A stretch of 64,000 nt of DNA from Streptomyces sp. NBC_01669. GTDB taxonomy: Bacteria > Actinomycetota > Actinomycetes > Streptomycetales > Streptomycetaceae. Within the stretch, counting starts at the first letter, position 1, and each line of letters opens with the position of its first letter. Location of the stretch: contig NZ_JAPEQG010000001.1 in assembly GCF_026339735.1 (NCBI RefSeq), positions 5,766,001-5,830,000 on the forward strand, given 5' to 3'. A program made the position numbers and the translations under genes. This document shows, in pieces, positions 41,346 through 50,426 of this stretch. Below the pieces are notes generated by a model. It worked only from the letters and a program-made list of their open reading frames with translations. It was not told where the DNA came from and made no database searches.

Positions 41346-42680
41346 TTACGGGCGCCACGGGACGCGGTGTTCCGCGAGGTGGGCCAGGACCGCGTGGTTC
41401 GCCTCCCACCCGTCGGGAAACTTGACCGTGACGCCGAGCTGGACCGGTTCCGTCGACGGGTGCTCGTCCAGCAGGTCCGCGACGCCGGCCCGGCAGACCA
41501 CGATGCAGGCGTGACGGTGGCGGGACGCCAGGACGCACAGCCGGCCCGTCTCCAGATGGAACGCCGTGGCGTCCGGGCGCCCGGACAGCGGGTGCAGGAC
41601 CACCGTCACATCGAACTCGCGGCCCTGGAGCCGGTTCGCCGTGTCCACCGCCACACCCGTCACACCGAGCTCGGCGAGCGCCGCCCGTACCGCCGCCGCC
41701 TGGTCCCGGTGGGCCGTGCCGACCGCGACCCGGTCCGCCGTCACCGGGGCCGGGTCGGGGGAGCGCTCGCTCGTCGCCGCGCCGCCCCGGTCCAGCAGCC
41801 GGCGGACCACCAGGGCCACCGCCCGAACCGCCTCCGGGTCCGTGCGCGGGGTGTGCCGGGCCGGGAGTTCGAGCAGCCCCCAGCCGGACTCCGCGGCCTC
41901 GTCCAGCACCCGGTCCGGGGCGGAGCCGTCCGACGGGACCCCGAATGCCAGCCGCCGGTCGCCGTGATCCGTACCGCTGCGGAACGGGGTGTACGGGTAG
42001 AACGCGTCCGAGACCAGCCGCGCGGCCGACGCCGGCAGCCGCCACGACACCGGCAGCCGGCGCTGCGGCAGCTCGGGGTTGTGCGCCAGCAGCGTCGAGA
42101 CCGCGCTCGCCGACGGGTCGTACGACAGCCCCGCCCACTGGTCCGCACCGACGATGGAGAACGGATCCAGCTGCCCCGGATCACCGACGAACAGCGCCCT
42201 TTCGAAGAGCCCCGCGACGGCCAGCAGCGCGTCCGAGCGCATCTGGTACGCCTCGTCGACGATCGCGTGCCCCCACGGCTCGACGTTCTTCACATGAGCC
42301 CACTTGGCGGCCGTCGAGATGACGACATCAAGTCCGGCCAGATCCCCGGCCTTCGCCGACTTCCGTACGGTGGCCAGGCCGTCCAGCACCTTGTCGTACG
42401 GGTCCGCGTCATTGCTGTGCAGGCGCCCGACCGGCAGCCCGGGGTCCTTCTCGGCCAGCCGCACCACCAGGTCGTCGACCTGGGCGTTGGTCTGCGCGAC
42501 CACCATCAACGGGCGCCCTGCCGACGCGAGTTCGAGCGCGGCGCGCACCACCAGCGTCGACTTTCCCGCACCCGGCGGGGAGTCCACCACGATGCCGCGG
42601 GCCGTGCCGTTCAGCGTGTCGTCCAGGATCTGGGCGGTGGCCCGCCCCGCCTCGGCTCCCGGATCGAATACGGCCGTCAC
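41346..42680 (-). CDS. SF1 helicase (Upf1/Dna2-like AAA domain)
   Basis: A 444-residue protein from the GTG at 42678-42680 with GGAGG upstream. It shows a full SF1 motif set: Walker A SPPGAGKS (34-41), DEAY Walker B (142-145), GDPGQ motif III (166-170), SWRL motif IV (212-215), QGREFD motif V (352-357) and SRHRHA motif VI (386-391). It is compact and lacks the 1B barrel and stalk inserts of Upf1/Dna2 helicases. Its start overlaps the upstream gene stop by 4 bp (GTGA). It likely translocates on single-stranded DNA or RNA with the operon's nuclease. Confidence 0.85.
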   Translation of the reverse strand: MTAVFDPGAEAGRATAQILDDTLNGTARGIVVDSPPGAGKSTLVVRAALELASAGRPLMVVAQTNAQVDDLVVRLAEKDPGLPVGRLHSNDADPYDKVLDGLATVRKSAKAGDLAGLDVVISTAAKWAHVKNVEPWGHAIVDEAYQMRSDALLAVAGLFERALFVGDPGQLDPFSIVGADQWAGLSYDPSASAVSTLLAHNPELPQRRLPVSWRLPASAARLVSDAFYPYTPFRSGTDHGDRRLAFGVPSDGSAPDRVLDEAAESGWGLLELPARHTPRTDPEAVRAVALVVRRLLDRGGAATSERSPDPAPVTADRVAVGTAHRDQAAAVRAALAELGVTGVAVDTANRLQGREFDVTVVLHPLSGRPDATAFHLETGRLCVLASRHRHACIVVCRAGVADLLDEHPSTEPVQLGVTVKFPDGWEANHAVLAHLAEHRVPWRP

Positions 42681-44290
42681 AACAGGTCCTCCGGGGTCAC
42701 GGGGTCGGGGTTCTCGGAATGTCCGGGGGCACCCGGCGGGCCGCCGTGCGTCCACGGCGTCTCCTCCGGGTCCGGCAGCTTCGGGCCGCTGCGCTGGTCG
42801 TGCTCGAACAGGGTCCAGACGATCCGGTCGCCCGGCTCCGGCAGTGAACCCGGGGCCGGCTCCTTGCTCCGGCCCATCCGGTCGGTGATCCGCAGCACCA
42901 GCAGCCGCTCCTCGGCCTCCGGGAGATCCTCGGAGGCGTACGCCACGAACTCGGCGGTCTGCGGCTTGCCGTCCAGCGTGCGGTACACCTTCGTGCGCTC
43001 ACCGAGGTGAGGGCGCTCGCCCGTCCGGACCGTGACCAGCGGACGCGGCGAGGGCCGCTTCGACTCGCTGTACGCCATCACCACCTCGGCCACCTCCCCG
43101 ACGAACGCCTCACCGGTCAGCCTGCGCCCGGCGAGCACCAGCGGGTCGTCCAGTGCCTCCTGCGCCTCCAACTGCGCCTGCGCCGTCTCCCGCGAGGCCA
43201 GCTTCGCCGCCGCCGTCACCGCGTCGTCCCGGCGCGGCTGCGGCGGCTCCCCGGCCCGCACCCGGTCCCGGTGGCCGGTGAACGACCAGCGGTCCCGGGT
43301 CCACCGGTCCTCGGTCCTGGACCCGGCCGACAGCTCCCGCATCAGGTCGAGCCCCCGCCACACCGCGTCCCAGGTCGGCCGCGCCACCGCGGCCAGCAGT
43401 GACCTGATCTCCCGCTCGGCGGCGGTCAGTTCGGCGAGCCGGGCGTCGGCCGCGAGGCCGTCCTCGGCCGCCGCGAGCGACGTGCGCGCCCGGTCGTACT
43501 TCTCGATCGCGGGCGCGAGCAGCCGGTTGTCGAACGCCGGATCCGTCGCCGGACCGGCGGGCGGGCAGAGCAGCTGGCCGCCGGCGTCCCGCTCCAGCTC
43601 GGCCCGGAGCGCGGCATGCGCACCGGACTCGCCGGCCGCAGGGTCGATCCAGGCGAGCAGCGCCCCCAGATGCTGGTCCTCCAGCGTGGACTGCCCGGTC
43701 GCCCAGTGCCGGTTCAGCAGATCGGTCATGGCGAGGAGCAGCGAGGAACCCGGCACCCGGGCCCGCTCCCCGTAATGCGTCAGCCAGCGGCCCAGCAGCG
43801 GTACCCGGGCCGGCGCCGGGTACGGGGTGTCCGGGTCGTCCTCGGCGGTGCGCCGGAACCGCATGGACCGGCCCAGCAGCCGTACGAAGTCGAGACCCGC
43901 CCGGCTCGGCACGATCAACTGCGGCGCGTCCGTGCACAACTCGACTTCGACCTTGACCTTCTTCCCGGTCTCGGGATCGGTCTCGTTGCGCTCGGCGGGC
44001 TCCACCGCGTCCGTGTACGTCTCGATGTGCGGCAGGACCGCCTCGGCCAGCTCGGCGAGGAAAGCGAACCGCAGATCGCGGTCGCGCGGCTGGGCCACGG
44101 CGAGCAGCCGGGGCGCGTCCCGGTCGGTTCCGACGAGGGCGCCGAGCGGGGCGCCCGTCTCACCGGCGGTGGTCAGCGGTACGAGAACGAGCGGCGCACC
44201 GGTGAGATGACGGTGCCGGACGGTGGCCATCGGCTGCGCCCGCCCGCTCTCCACGGCCTCCAGCCGGGCCAGGGTGCTGATCAGCGACAT
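42677..44290 (-). CDS. Uncharacterised 537-residue protein between nuclease and helicase
   Basis: I recognise no named family. The N-terminal third (to about 170) is alpha/beta with VRHRHLTGAPLVLVPLTT. The middle (about 230-350) is strongly helical and charged and could be a stalk or coiled coil. The C-terminal part (about 395-500) looks like a beta-barrel: MAYSESKRPSPRPLVTVRT, LVLRITDRMG and PGDRIVWTLF. Stalk plus barrel is what the adjacent SF1 helicase lacks compared with Upf1/Dna2, so this may be the missing accessory part on a separate chain. It overlaps the nuclease gene by 10 bp and the helicase gene by 4 bp, which argues for a fixed complex. Confidence 0.75.
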   Translation of the reverse strand: MSLISTLARLEAVESGRAQPMATVRHRHLTGAPLVLVPLTTAGETGAPLGALVGTDRDAPRLLAVAQPRDRDLRFAFLAELAEAVLPHIETYTDAVEPAERNETDPETGKKVKVEVELCTDAPQLIVPSRAGLDFVRLLGRSMRFRRTAEDDPDTPYPAPARVPLLGRWLTHYGERARVPGSSLLLAMTDLLNRHWATGQSTLEDQHLGALLAWIDPAAGESGAHAALRAELERDAGGQLLCPPAGPATDPAFDNRLLAPAIEKYDRARTSLAAAEDGLAADARLAELTAAEREIRSLLAAVARPTWDAVWRGLDLMRELSAGSRTEDRWTRDRWSFTGHRDRVRAGEPPQPRRDDAVTAAAKLASRETAQAQLEAQEALDDPLVLAGRRLTGEAFVGEVAEVVMAYSESKRPSPRPLVTVRTGERPHLGERTKVYRTLDGKPQTAEFVAYASEDLPEAEERLLVLRITDRMGRSKEPAPGSLPEPGDRIVWTLFEHDQRSGPKLPDPEETPWTHGGPPGAPGHSENPDPVTPEDLL

Positions 44291-45429
44291 GCCGGGCTTC
44301 CTTCCAGGGGCGCGCCCCGGTGCTCCAGCGCCTCCGCGCGCAGGGCCGCGGCGCGGCGCAGGGCGGCGACCGTGGGGTCGGCCGGATCGCCCTCCTTGCC
44401 CGCCGCCGCGGCCAGTACCGCGCCCACCGTCGTCAGACCGCCGAGCTCACCCCGTACGCTCCGCCCCAGCACCTCCACCGCACCGGCCGCACGCGCCTTC
44501 GCCCGGCAGTGGAAGGCCAGTTCGCACGCGGCCAGGCACTCCGGTGCGTACGCCGCCGTGACCGCGTCGACCGAGGCCGTCAGCTCCTGCGCGGAGCACT
44601 CCGGGTCGAAGGTGGTGCCTTCGGGCAGAGTGGCCGCGATGTCCTCGACCCGGGTCAGCCGGGTCAGCTGGCGGCGGGTGACCGCGCGCTGCTTGCGCAC
44701 GTCGACGACCGACGCCGTCGGCAGGTTGGAGAAGTCCTTCGGACAGACCAGCAGCACCCGGTGGCCGACCTCCGCCCCCGCCGTGACCGCCGCGATGCGC
44801 TCCAGCGCCAGCACATACACCGCCGACTGCCGGGCTGCCGCTCCGACCTTCGCCGCGTCCGCCGAACTGTCGATCATGGGAAACGACTTGATCTCCACGA
44901 CCGTCCACCGGCCGTCGGGGTGCACCACCACCGCGTCCGGCTCCAGATAGGCGGGCGAGCCCGCCACCTCCAGGGCCAGCATCGGGTGATCGAGCAGAGC
45001 CCAGCCGCCCGCCTCGGTCGCCTCACGCAGCGCCAGTGCCGTACGCGCCGCGCGGCCCTCGGGACCCGCCGCCGTCAGATCCGGCACCCGGACCTCGCGC
45101 GGCGCGTCGCCGCCCCCGCCGAGCCGCTCGTACAGCAGGCGCATCAGCTCCGTACCGCCGTCGGCCTTGACCCTCGCCTCGAACGCGTTGCCCCGTATGA
45201 AAGCGAACTGCGACTGACCGAACGCGGCGGGAGAGCCGAGTGCGGCCGCCAACGCGGCCTTGTCCACCCCTGCACCGTCCAGCAGGGCGCGCCGCTTGCA
45301 GCCCGGGTTGGCGGCGAGGGCGGCCAGCGCGCGGGCATCGAGCGGATGCGGCGCGACGGCGGGACCGCGCAGTTCAGCGAGCCGCTGCCGGAGTGTCGTC
45401 ACCTGCTGCGTCGGCCGATGCCGCGACAT
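44281..45429 (-). CDS. PD-(D/E)xK nuclease with Fe-S cysteines (Cas4/AddB/Dna2-like)
   Basis: A 382-residue protein from the ATG at 45427-45429. Longer in-frame TTG/GTG starts up to 45504 exist and none has a clear ribosome site. RecB-type nuclease motifs are complete: GNAFE (Glu84), the metal Asp165 in LEPDAVVV, Glu179-x-Lys181 in VVEIKSF, and the Q-x3-Y motif at Gln201/Tyr205. One N-terminal Cys44 and a C-terminal cluster, Cys298, Cys302 and Cys308 (CLAACELAFHC), are placed as in Fe-S nucleases of the Cas4, AddB and Dna2 group. It overlaps the PAP2 gene end by 56 bp and the next gene by 10 bp. It probably acts with the SF1 helicase in DNA repair or defence. Confidence 0.8.
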   Translation of the reverse strand: MSRHRPTQQVTTLRQRLAELRGPAVAPHPLDARALAALAANPGCKRRALLDGAGVDKAALAAALGSPAAFGQSQFAFIRGNAFEARVKADGGTELMRLLYERLGGGGDAPREVRVPDLTAAGPEGRAARTALALREATEAGGWALLDHPMLALEVAGSPAYLEPDAVVVHPDGRWTVVEIKSFPMIDSSADAAKVGAAARQSAVYVLALERIAAVTAGAEVGHRVLLVCPKDFSNLPTASVVDVRKQRAVTRRQLTRLTRVEDIAATLPEGTTFDPECSAQELTASVDAVTAAYAPECLAACELAFHCRAKARAAGAVEVLGRSVRGELGGLTTVGAVLAAAAGKEGDPADPTVAALRRAAALRAEALEHRGAPLEGSPACR

Positions 45430-46306
45430 CGGTGGAGTCTGCGGAGGAGGTCCGCTGGCCGGGGATTCGCTCACCCGCGGAAGTCTTGCATCCGGCACTG
45501 ACAACAGGGGACTTCGTGACCGGGACGGCCGCAGAGGTGCGGGCCCGTACCGCTGCCCTGATCCGGTCGGTGAGCCGCATCACCGGCGTGGTGAGCAGCG
45601 CCCCGACGCCCATCACCGCGGCGCCCGCGACCGCGTCGAGGAAGTAGTGGTTGGCCGTGCCCATCACGACGAACGTCGTGAGGAGCGGGTACACGACACC
45701 CGCGGCCCGGAGCAGCGGGTGCCTGCCGTGGCGCCACAGCAGGATCCCGCACCACAGCGCCCAGCCGACGTGCAGGCTCGGCATCGCCGCGTACTGGTTG
45801 GTCATCCAGCCCATGCCGCGCGGCGCACTCGCCTCGGCGCCCCACCAGCCGTACGAGCTGTACTGGGCCATGGTGTCGACGAAGCCGTGCGTGGCGTGGA
45901 GCAGCCGCGGCGGGCAGGTCGGCATCAACGCGAAACCGATCAGACCGAGCAGCGTGGACGTCATCAGCCAGGTGCGGGCGGCGCGGTACGCGGCCGTGCG
46001 CCGCCGGTAGATCCAGATCAGGACGGCCGGGGTGACCACGTAGTGCAGTGAGGCGTACGCGAAGTCGGAGGGTATGCCTATCGCCGGATGGGCCGTCATC
46101 AAGCGGTTGAGCGGGTGCTCGGCATTCAGGAAGAGCGTCTTCTCCAGATGAAGTATGCGCAGCCCGTGGTCGACGGCGGTCGACACATCGCTTCGGACCA
46201 GCAGCCGGCCCGCCGAGTAGACCGCGTACACGATCGCGATCAGCGGCAGCTCGGCCCACCATCGAGGCCGGTGCCGCGACGCGGGCGCGGCGGTGGCAAG
46301 CGACAT
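45374..46306 (-). CDS. PAP2-family membrane phosphatase (AUR1/inositol-phosphoceramide-synthase-like)
   Basis: A 310-residue protein from the ATG at 46304-46306, with GGAGAG seven bases upstream. It has about six membrane helices. The PAP2 motifs are MPSLHVGWALW (C2 His) and GTANHYFLDAVAG (C3 His, nucleophile). The C1 region is less typical, as in the AUR1-like branch. Such enzymes transfer or remove lipid phosphates outside the membrane. A polar 55-residue tail follows. The tail overlaps the start of the nuclease gene, so the two may be co-transcribed though functions look unrelated. Confidence 0.82.
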   Translation of the reverse strand: MSLATAAPASRHRPRWWAELPLIAIVYAVYSAGRLLVRSDVSTAVDHGLRILHLEKTLFLNAEHPLNRLMTAHPAIGIPSDFAYASLHYVVTPAVLIWIYRRRTAAYRAARTWLMTSTLLGLIGFALMPTCPPRLLHATHGFVDTMAQYSSYGWWGAEASAPRGMGWMTNQYAAMPSLHVGWALWCGILLWRHGRHPLLRAAGVVYPLLTTFVVMGTANHYFLDAVAGAAVMGVGALLTTPVMRLTDRIRAAVRARTSAAVPVTKSPVVSAGCKTSAGERIPGQRTSSADSTDVAASADAAGDDTPAAAR

Positions 46307-46553
46307 CCGGATGCTCTCCATCATGTGTTCATGCGTCCGACGGCAGGCGTTCAACCGTACGGCGCAGGTCGGTGGCGAATCCCCCCGGGGTTCCCCTGTG
46401 GACGCCCCGTGCGCGCGGAGCCTTCTCCGCGGGGGAAGGGACGCCGATGCGGCCCCGGAGGTTGCCTCCCGGGCACGTGAGCGATGATGGACAAAGGCGG
46501 ATGACCCGTCCCTGTTGTCGTTTTCTCCGATCCACATCTCAGGGGGAGCCGTC

Positions 46554-47150
46554 ATGGCACCGCGTATCCTGCTCGCCCGGCACGGCCAGACGGAATGGTC
46601 CGTCAAGGGCAATCACACCGGCAGGACGGACATCCCGCTGCTCGACGCGGGCCGCGAGGGCGCCAAGCTGCTGGGCGAGCGGCTGCACCGGAAACCGTGG
46701 GCGGACCTGCCGGGCCTCGAGGTCCGGACCAGCCCGCTCGTCCGCGCCAGGGAGACCTGCGAGATAGCCGGCTTCGCGGACCGCGCGCAGCCGTGGGACG
46801 CGCTCATGGAGTGGGACTACGGGGCGTACGAGGGCATGACCCCGGCCGAGATCCAGGCGATCCGGCCGGGCTGGTTCATCTGGCGCGACGGGGTGCCGGA
46901 GGGCGAGACCCTCTCCGAACTGTCCGCTCGCGCGGACGAGATCGTGGCCTGGGCGCGCTCGGCCGACCGCGACGTGCTGGTCTTCGCGCACGGTCACATC
47001 CTGCGGGCGCTGGGGGCGCGGTGGCTGGGCGAGGACGTGTCGTTCGCGTCCCGCATCCGGCTGGACCCGACGTCGCTGTCGGTCCTGGGGTGGGCGTACG
47101 GGGCGCCGGCGCTGGAACGCTGGAACGACACGGGCCACCTGGACCGGTAG
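46554..47150 (+). CDS. Histidine phosphatase family protein
   Basis: A 198-residue phosphatase from the ATG at 46554 (GGGGGAG upstream). Phosphoglycerate-mutase-like RHG motif ARHGQTEWS has the phospho-accepting His10. The second catalytic His is in VFAHGHILRAL. MEWDYGAYEG supplies the usual Glu. Members dephosphorylate sugars, phosphoglycerate analogues or other small substrates, and the exact one is not predictable. It is monocistronic, head-to-head with the PAP2 gene. Confidence 0.9.
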   Translation: MAPRILLARHGQTEWSVKGNHTGRTDIPLLDAGREGAKLLGERLHRKPWADLPGLEVRTSPLVRARETCEIAGFADRAQPWDALMEWDYGAYEGMTPAEIQAIRPGWFIWRDGVPEGETLSELSARADEIVAWARSADRDVLVFAHGHILRALGARWLGEDVSFASRIRLDPTSLSVLGWAYGAPALERWNDTGHLDR

Positions 47151-47276
47151 GTCCCGCTGTTGCCCCAAGGCGCGGTGGGCGCTTCGCGGAGGGCGGCGCC
47201 GGGAAATGGGCCTGCCCGGCGTCCGAGGACCCGGCCGTCGGACCGGTACGGGGTGCCCCGGCCTCGCCGGGTGCTC

Positions 47277-48656
47277 CTACACCCCCGTCCACAGGCCCAT
47301 CTCTGCGCACCGCTCCAGAAGCCCCGCCACCTCCGGTGACCCGCGCTGTGCCCGCAACACCCGCACCGCCCCCGCCAACATCGCCCGGATCCGGGACGAC
47401 TGCACCTGGTCGAGCAGGTCCAGCACCTGGTGCCCCGTCGCGGCCGCCTCCGCCGCGGCCCCGGCATGTGCCAGGTCCGTTGTCAGCTCGGCCCGGTACA
47501 GCGCCAGGTTCCGGGTGAAGTGCGGGTCCTGCAACTGTGTGGCCCGTCGCGCATGCCGCGCCGCCCGCGGCCAGTCACCCAGCGCCGACCAGCACTGCGC
47601 CTCCAGCATCTCCAGCTCCGCTTCCCGGAAGAACGTCATCCACTCCGGGTCGGCGTCGCGCGCCCCCCGCCCGAAGGCCTCGTGCGCCCGCCCCAGCGCC
47701 CGCTCGCAGCCGCTGCGATCACCGAGCCCCGCCCGGCCCCCCGCCTCCCGCAGCGCGAGCAGCGCCAGCAGTCGCGGTGAGCCCAGCGGCGTCGCCGCCC
47801 GCTGCCCGGCCTCCGCCGCCCGTACCGACTCCCGCGGCCGCCCCGTGTCCCTGGCCAGGAACGACGCGTTGCAGAACGCATGCGCCTCCAGCGCCGCGTC
47901 ACCGGCCAGCCGTGCCGTCGCCAGCGCCTCCGCGTAGTGGGAGCGCGCGTCCTCGAAACGCCCCGAGTCATGGGCCAGCCACCCCACCGAGATGGCCAGC
48001 TCACCCGCCCCGGCATGCAACCGGTCGGACGTGGAGCGGCGGGTGGTCGTCCCCTCGTCCAGCAGCGCGTACGCCGCCCTCAGCGGCTGCGCGGCCCGCC
48101 GGTAGAGGCCGTCGCCGCCGTGCCGGTCGTCCAGCAGTCTGATCTGCCGAACCGCCTTCTCGACGGCGGTCACCTCGGCCTCGCCGACCCGTCGCTGTGT
48201 GGGGCGCTGTGCGGGTACGGCAGCGACGGCGACGCCGGTGGTGCCGAGGCCGAAGCCCAAGGTTGCGGCCGCCATCGCGGTGGTGCCGCTGGTCATGAAT
48301 ACGCGACGCAGCACGTCGCTCTCCTCGTCGGTGTCGCTCTGGAGCGTGGGGGGCAGTGGGGTGTCGGGGATCTCGGCGGTGGCGCGCGCTCCTCGGCCGC
48401 GTACGGTCTCGCGCGACGAGAAGCCCAGGTCCGCCAGGGTCGCCCCGGGGAACATGTGCAGGAAAACTCGTTCGTAGGCGTAGTTGGGGCAGCGGATCTC
48501 GCCGGACTCCACGCGTCCGATGTACCGGGCGTCGCACGCGACCTGTTCGCCGATCTCGCGGGCGGATCTGCGCACCGCGGCAGCGAACTCCCCGGCGGAG
48601 CGCGGTCCGCGCAGCCGCCGGAAGGCGAGGTTGGGAACTGCCCCTGTCGACACCAT
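47277..48656 (-). CDS. TPR-containing XRE-like regulator (NsdA-type architecture)
   Basis: A 459-residue protein. The ATG at 48654-48656 follows GAGAGGG; the frame upstream has no family-like sequence. A helix-turn-helix-like domain at the N terminus (about residues 20-75, EFAAAVRRSAREIG and RYIGRVESGEIRCPNYAYE) is followed by a short hydrophobic Ala/Gly/Thr segment (about 120-145), then TPR-like helical repeats to the end (GRFEDARSHYAEAL, DWPRAARHARRA). The layout matches Streptomyces regulators such as NsdA that repress sporulation and antibiotic genes. The specific role is unknown. Confidence 0.75.
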   Translation of the reverse strand: MVSTGAVPNLAFRRLRGPRSAGEFAAAVRRSAREIGEQVACDARYIGRVESGEIRCPNYAYERVFLHMFPGATLADLGFSSRETVRGRGARATAEIPDTPLPPTLQSDTDEESDVLRRVFMTSGTTAMAAATLGFGLGTTGVAVAAVPAQRPTQRRVGEAEVTAVEKAVRQIRLLDDRHGGDGLYRRAAQPLRAAYALLDEGTTTRRSTSDRLHAGAGELAISVGWLAHDSGRFEDARSHYAEALATARLAGDAALEAHAFCNASFLARDTGRPRESVRAAEAGQRAATPLGSPRLLALLALREAGGRAGLGDRSGCERALGRAHEAFGRGARDADPEWMTFFREAELEMLEAQCWSALGDWPRAARHARRATQLQDPHFTRNLALYRAELTTDLAHAGAAAEAAATGHQVLDLLDQVQSSRIRAMLAGAVRVLRAQRGSPEVAGLLERCAEMGLWTGV

Positions 48657-48895
48657 GGCTGGGCCCTCTCTGGTGCAAGCCGGGCCTGTTTCCGGTGTCC
48701 CGGCGGAGCAAGAAGGTACCTGCTGTGACGGACCGCACACGCAGTGTTTGCCCACAAAGCGGATATCTCGCCCGCGATCCGCCATGAACTGCCATCCTTT
48801 GCGGCGGCGTGGCACCGTAGCCCTTGACGTAGTCGAGGCGTTGGTTCATGTGGAGACGGAGTCTGGCTCCGCCCGGCGATGAGAGGAGAGGTCCC

Positions 48896-49411
48896 TTGTT
48901 GCATCTCGGCACGGAGACCGGCTCGCGGACGACTGCGACGACGACCACGACGACGACCGGTTCCGGGGCTGCGGAGCGCGAACCCGCCACCCCCGAACCC
49001 GCCACACCTCGGCCCCCGGCCTCCGAGCCCGCCGTGGCGGAGCCCCTGCCGCTCACCGCCCCCGGGCCCTGCGAGCTGGTGACCGTCCCCGCCCGCCAGG
49101 GCCTCGAGGCCGTCGACATCCTGCGCCGCGGCGCCGATCAGGAGGCCGTCGGCCCGGTCCTGCACGACGGCACCTGCGACACCCTCGGCTTCCTGGTGCC
49201 GCCGGGCACCGCCGAGGCCTGGGACGTACCGGGCAGTGCCTGTACGCAGACGAACGGCCGCGGACTCCGCATTCCTGCCGAGCCGCCGGTCTCCGGCAGC
49301 GGCTGGCTGCTGCCGCCCGCCGCCGACGCCCCGGTCACCGACCCTGCCGCGCTGCGGGCCGCCCTCGACCAGGCGGCCCGGCTGATCGAGGCGGCCGACA
49401 ACTGCCGCTGA
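48896..49411 (+). CDS. Prim-Pol-like / conserved Streptomyces protein of unknown function
   Basis: A 171-residue protein. The likely start is the TTG at 48896, because GAGGAGAGG ends 5-7 bases upstream and no ATG or GTG in frame is so placed. The first 50 residues are a Thr/Ala/Pro/Glu-rich disordered stretch. The rest has TLGFLVPPGTAEAWDVPGSAC and SGWLLPPA, a pattern also seen in the Streptomyces Prim-Pol-like proteins and weakly in the gene at 39934-40674. It may be a degenerate domain with no enzyme activity. It is divergent from the TPR regulator, which could control it. Confidence 0.55.
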   Translation: MLHLGTETGSRTTATTTTTTTGSGAAEREPATPEPATPRPPASEPAVAEPLPLTAPGPCELVTVPARQGLEAVDILRRGADQEAVGPVLHDGTCDTLGFLVPPGTAEAWDVPGSACTQTNGRGLRIPAEPPVSGSGWLLPPAADAPVTDPAALRAALDQAARLIEAADNCR

Positions 49412-49503
49412 GCTCATAATGGCGAGGGGCGTGTTCCCCACCGGTGCCGGTCCGGCACCGGGCCGGAGCGATGAGCAGCGAGCAGCGAGCAGGGGAAACA
49501 GCA

Positions 49504-50394
49504 GTGGCACGTCGAGGAGCATCCAGCGGTGGCGCGAACGCCCGGAAGCGTTCCGACCGCAGGCCGGAGACCCTCGCCGAGGCGGTCGACGGCGGTCTCG
49601 CCGAGCTGATACCCGACCGGGAGCGCCCCCGTGCCTGGACGCTGAACCTCGACGGCGCCCCTCAGTCCCATGTCGACCTCGACGACCCCGCGCACCTCTC
49701 CTTCCCCTACCAGCGCCGGATCGGCCACATCGCGGATCTCGTCGCCCCCGCAGGGCAGCCCCTGCACGTCGTGCACCTGGGCGGCGGCGCCTTCACCCTC
49801 GCCCGCTACATCGCCGCGACCCGCCCCCGCTCCACCCAGCAGATCGTCGAGCTGGACGCGGCGCTCGTCCAACTGGTCCGCCGGGAGCTGCCCCTGGACC
49901 CGCAGGCCCGGATCCGGGTCCGCTCCACCGACGCCCGCGCCGGGCTCGGCAAGATCCCGGACGACTGGGCGGACCTCGTCATCGCCGACGCGTTCAGCGG
50001 ATCCCGCACCCCCGCCCACCTCAACAGCACCGAGTTCCTCACCGACGTACGCCGGGTGCTGAAGCCCACCGGGCAGTACGTGGCCAATCTCACCGACGGC
50101 CCGCCGCTGGCCCATCTCCGCGGCCAGATCGCCACCGCCGCCGCCGTCTTCCCCGAGCTGGCCCTCGCCGCCGACCCGGCGGTGCTGCGCGGCCGCCGCT
50201 TCGGCAACGCCGTGCTGCTCGCCTCCGGGCTGCCGCTCAAGGTCGCCGAACTGACCCGCAGGGTCGCCACCGACCCGCACCCGGGACGCGTCGAACACGG
50301 CCGGGATCTCGCCGACTTCACCGGCGGCGCGGCTGCGGTGCGCGATGCGGACGCCCGGCCGTCCCCGGCGCCGCCGTCCTCCGCGTTCCAGTGA
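49504..50394 (+). CDS. Spermidine-synthase-like (polyamine aminopropyltransferase fold) protein
   Basis: A 296-residue protein from the GTG at 49504 with GGGGAAA upstream; an ATG at 49471 is an alternative. The Rossmann methyltransferase-like core starts VVHLGGGAFTLARY (cofactor loop) and has VELDAALVQLVRREL, DLVIADAFSG and FLTDVRRVLKPTGQYVANL. The Asp-Ala-Phe-Ser-Gly motif replaces the usual DxxD of true polyamine synthases. Many actinobacterial proteins of this type are annotated as spermidine synthase but their substrate is unproven. It lies 93 bp after the preceding gene. Confidence 0.8.
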   Translation: MARRGASSGGANARKRSDRRPETLAEAVDGGLAELIPDRERPRAWTLNLDGAPQSHVDLDDPAHLSFPYQRRIGHIADLVAPAGQPLHVVHLGGGAFTLARYIAATRPRSTQQIVELDAALVQLVRRELPLDPQARIRVRSTDARAGLGKIPDDWADLVIADAFSGSRTPAHLNSTEFLTDVRRVLKPTGQYVANLTDGPPLAHLRGQIATAAAVFPELALAADPAVLRGRRFGNAVLLASGLPLKVAELTRRVATDPHPGRVEHGRDLADFTGGAAAVRDADARPSPAPPSSAFQ

Positions 50395-50426
50395 CTGGAC
50401 GTCGCACCGGCGCCGCGCTCAGCCGA

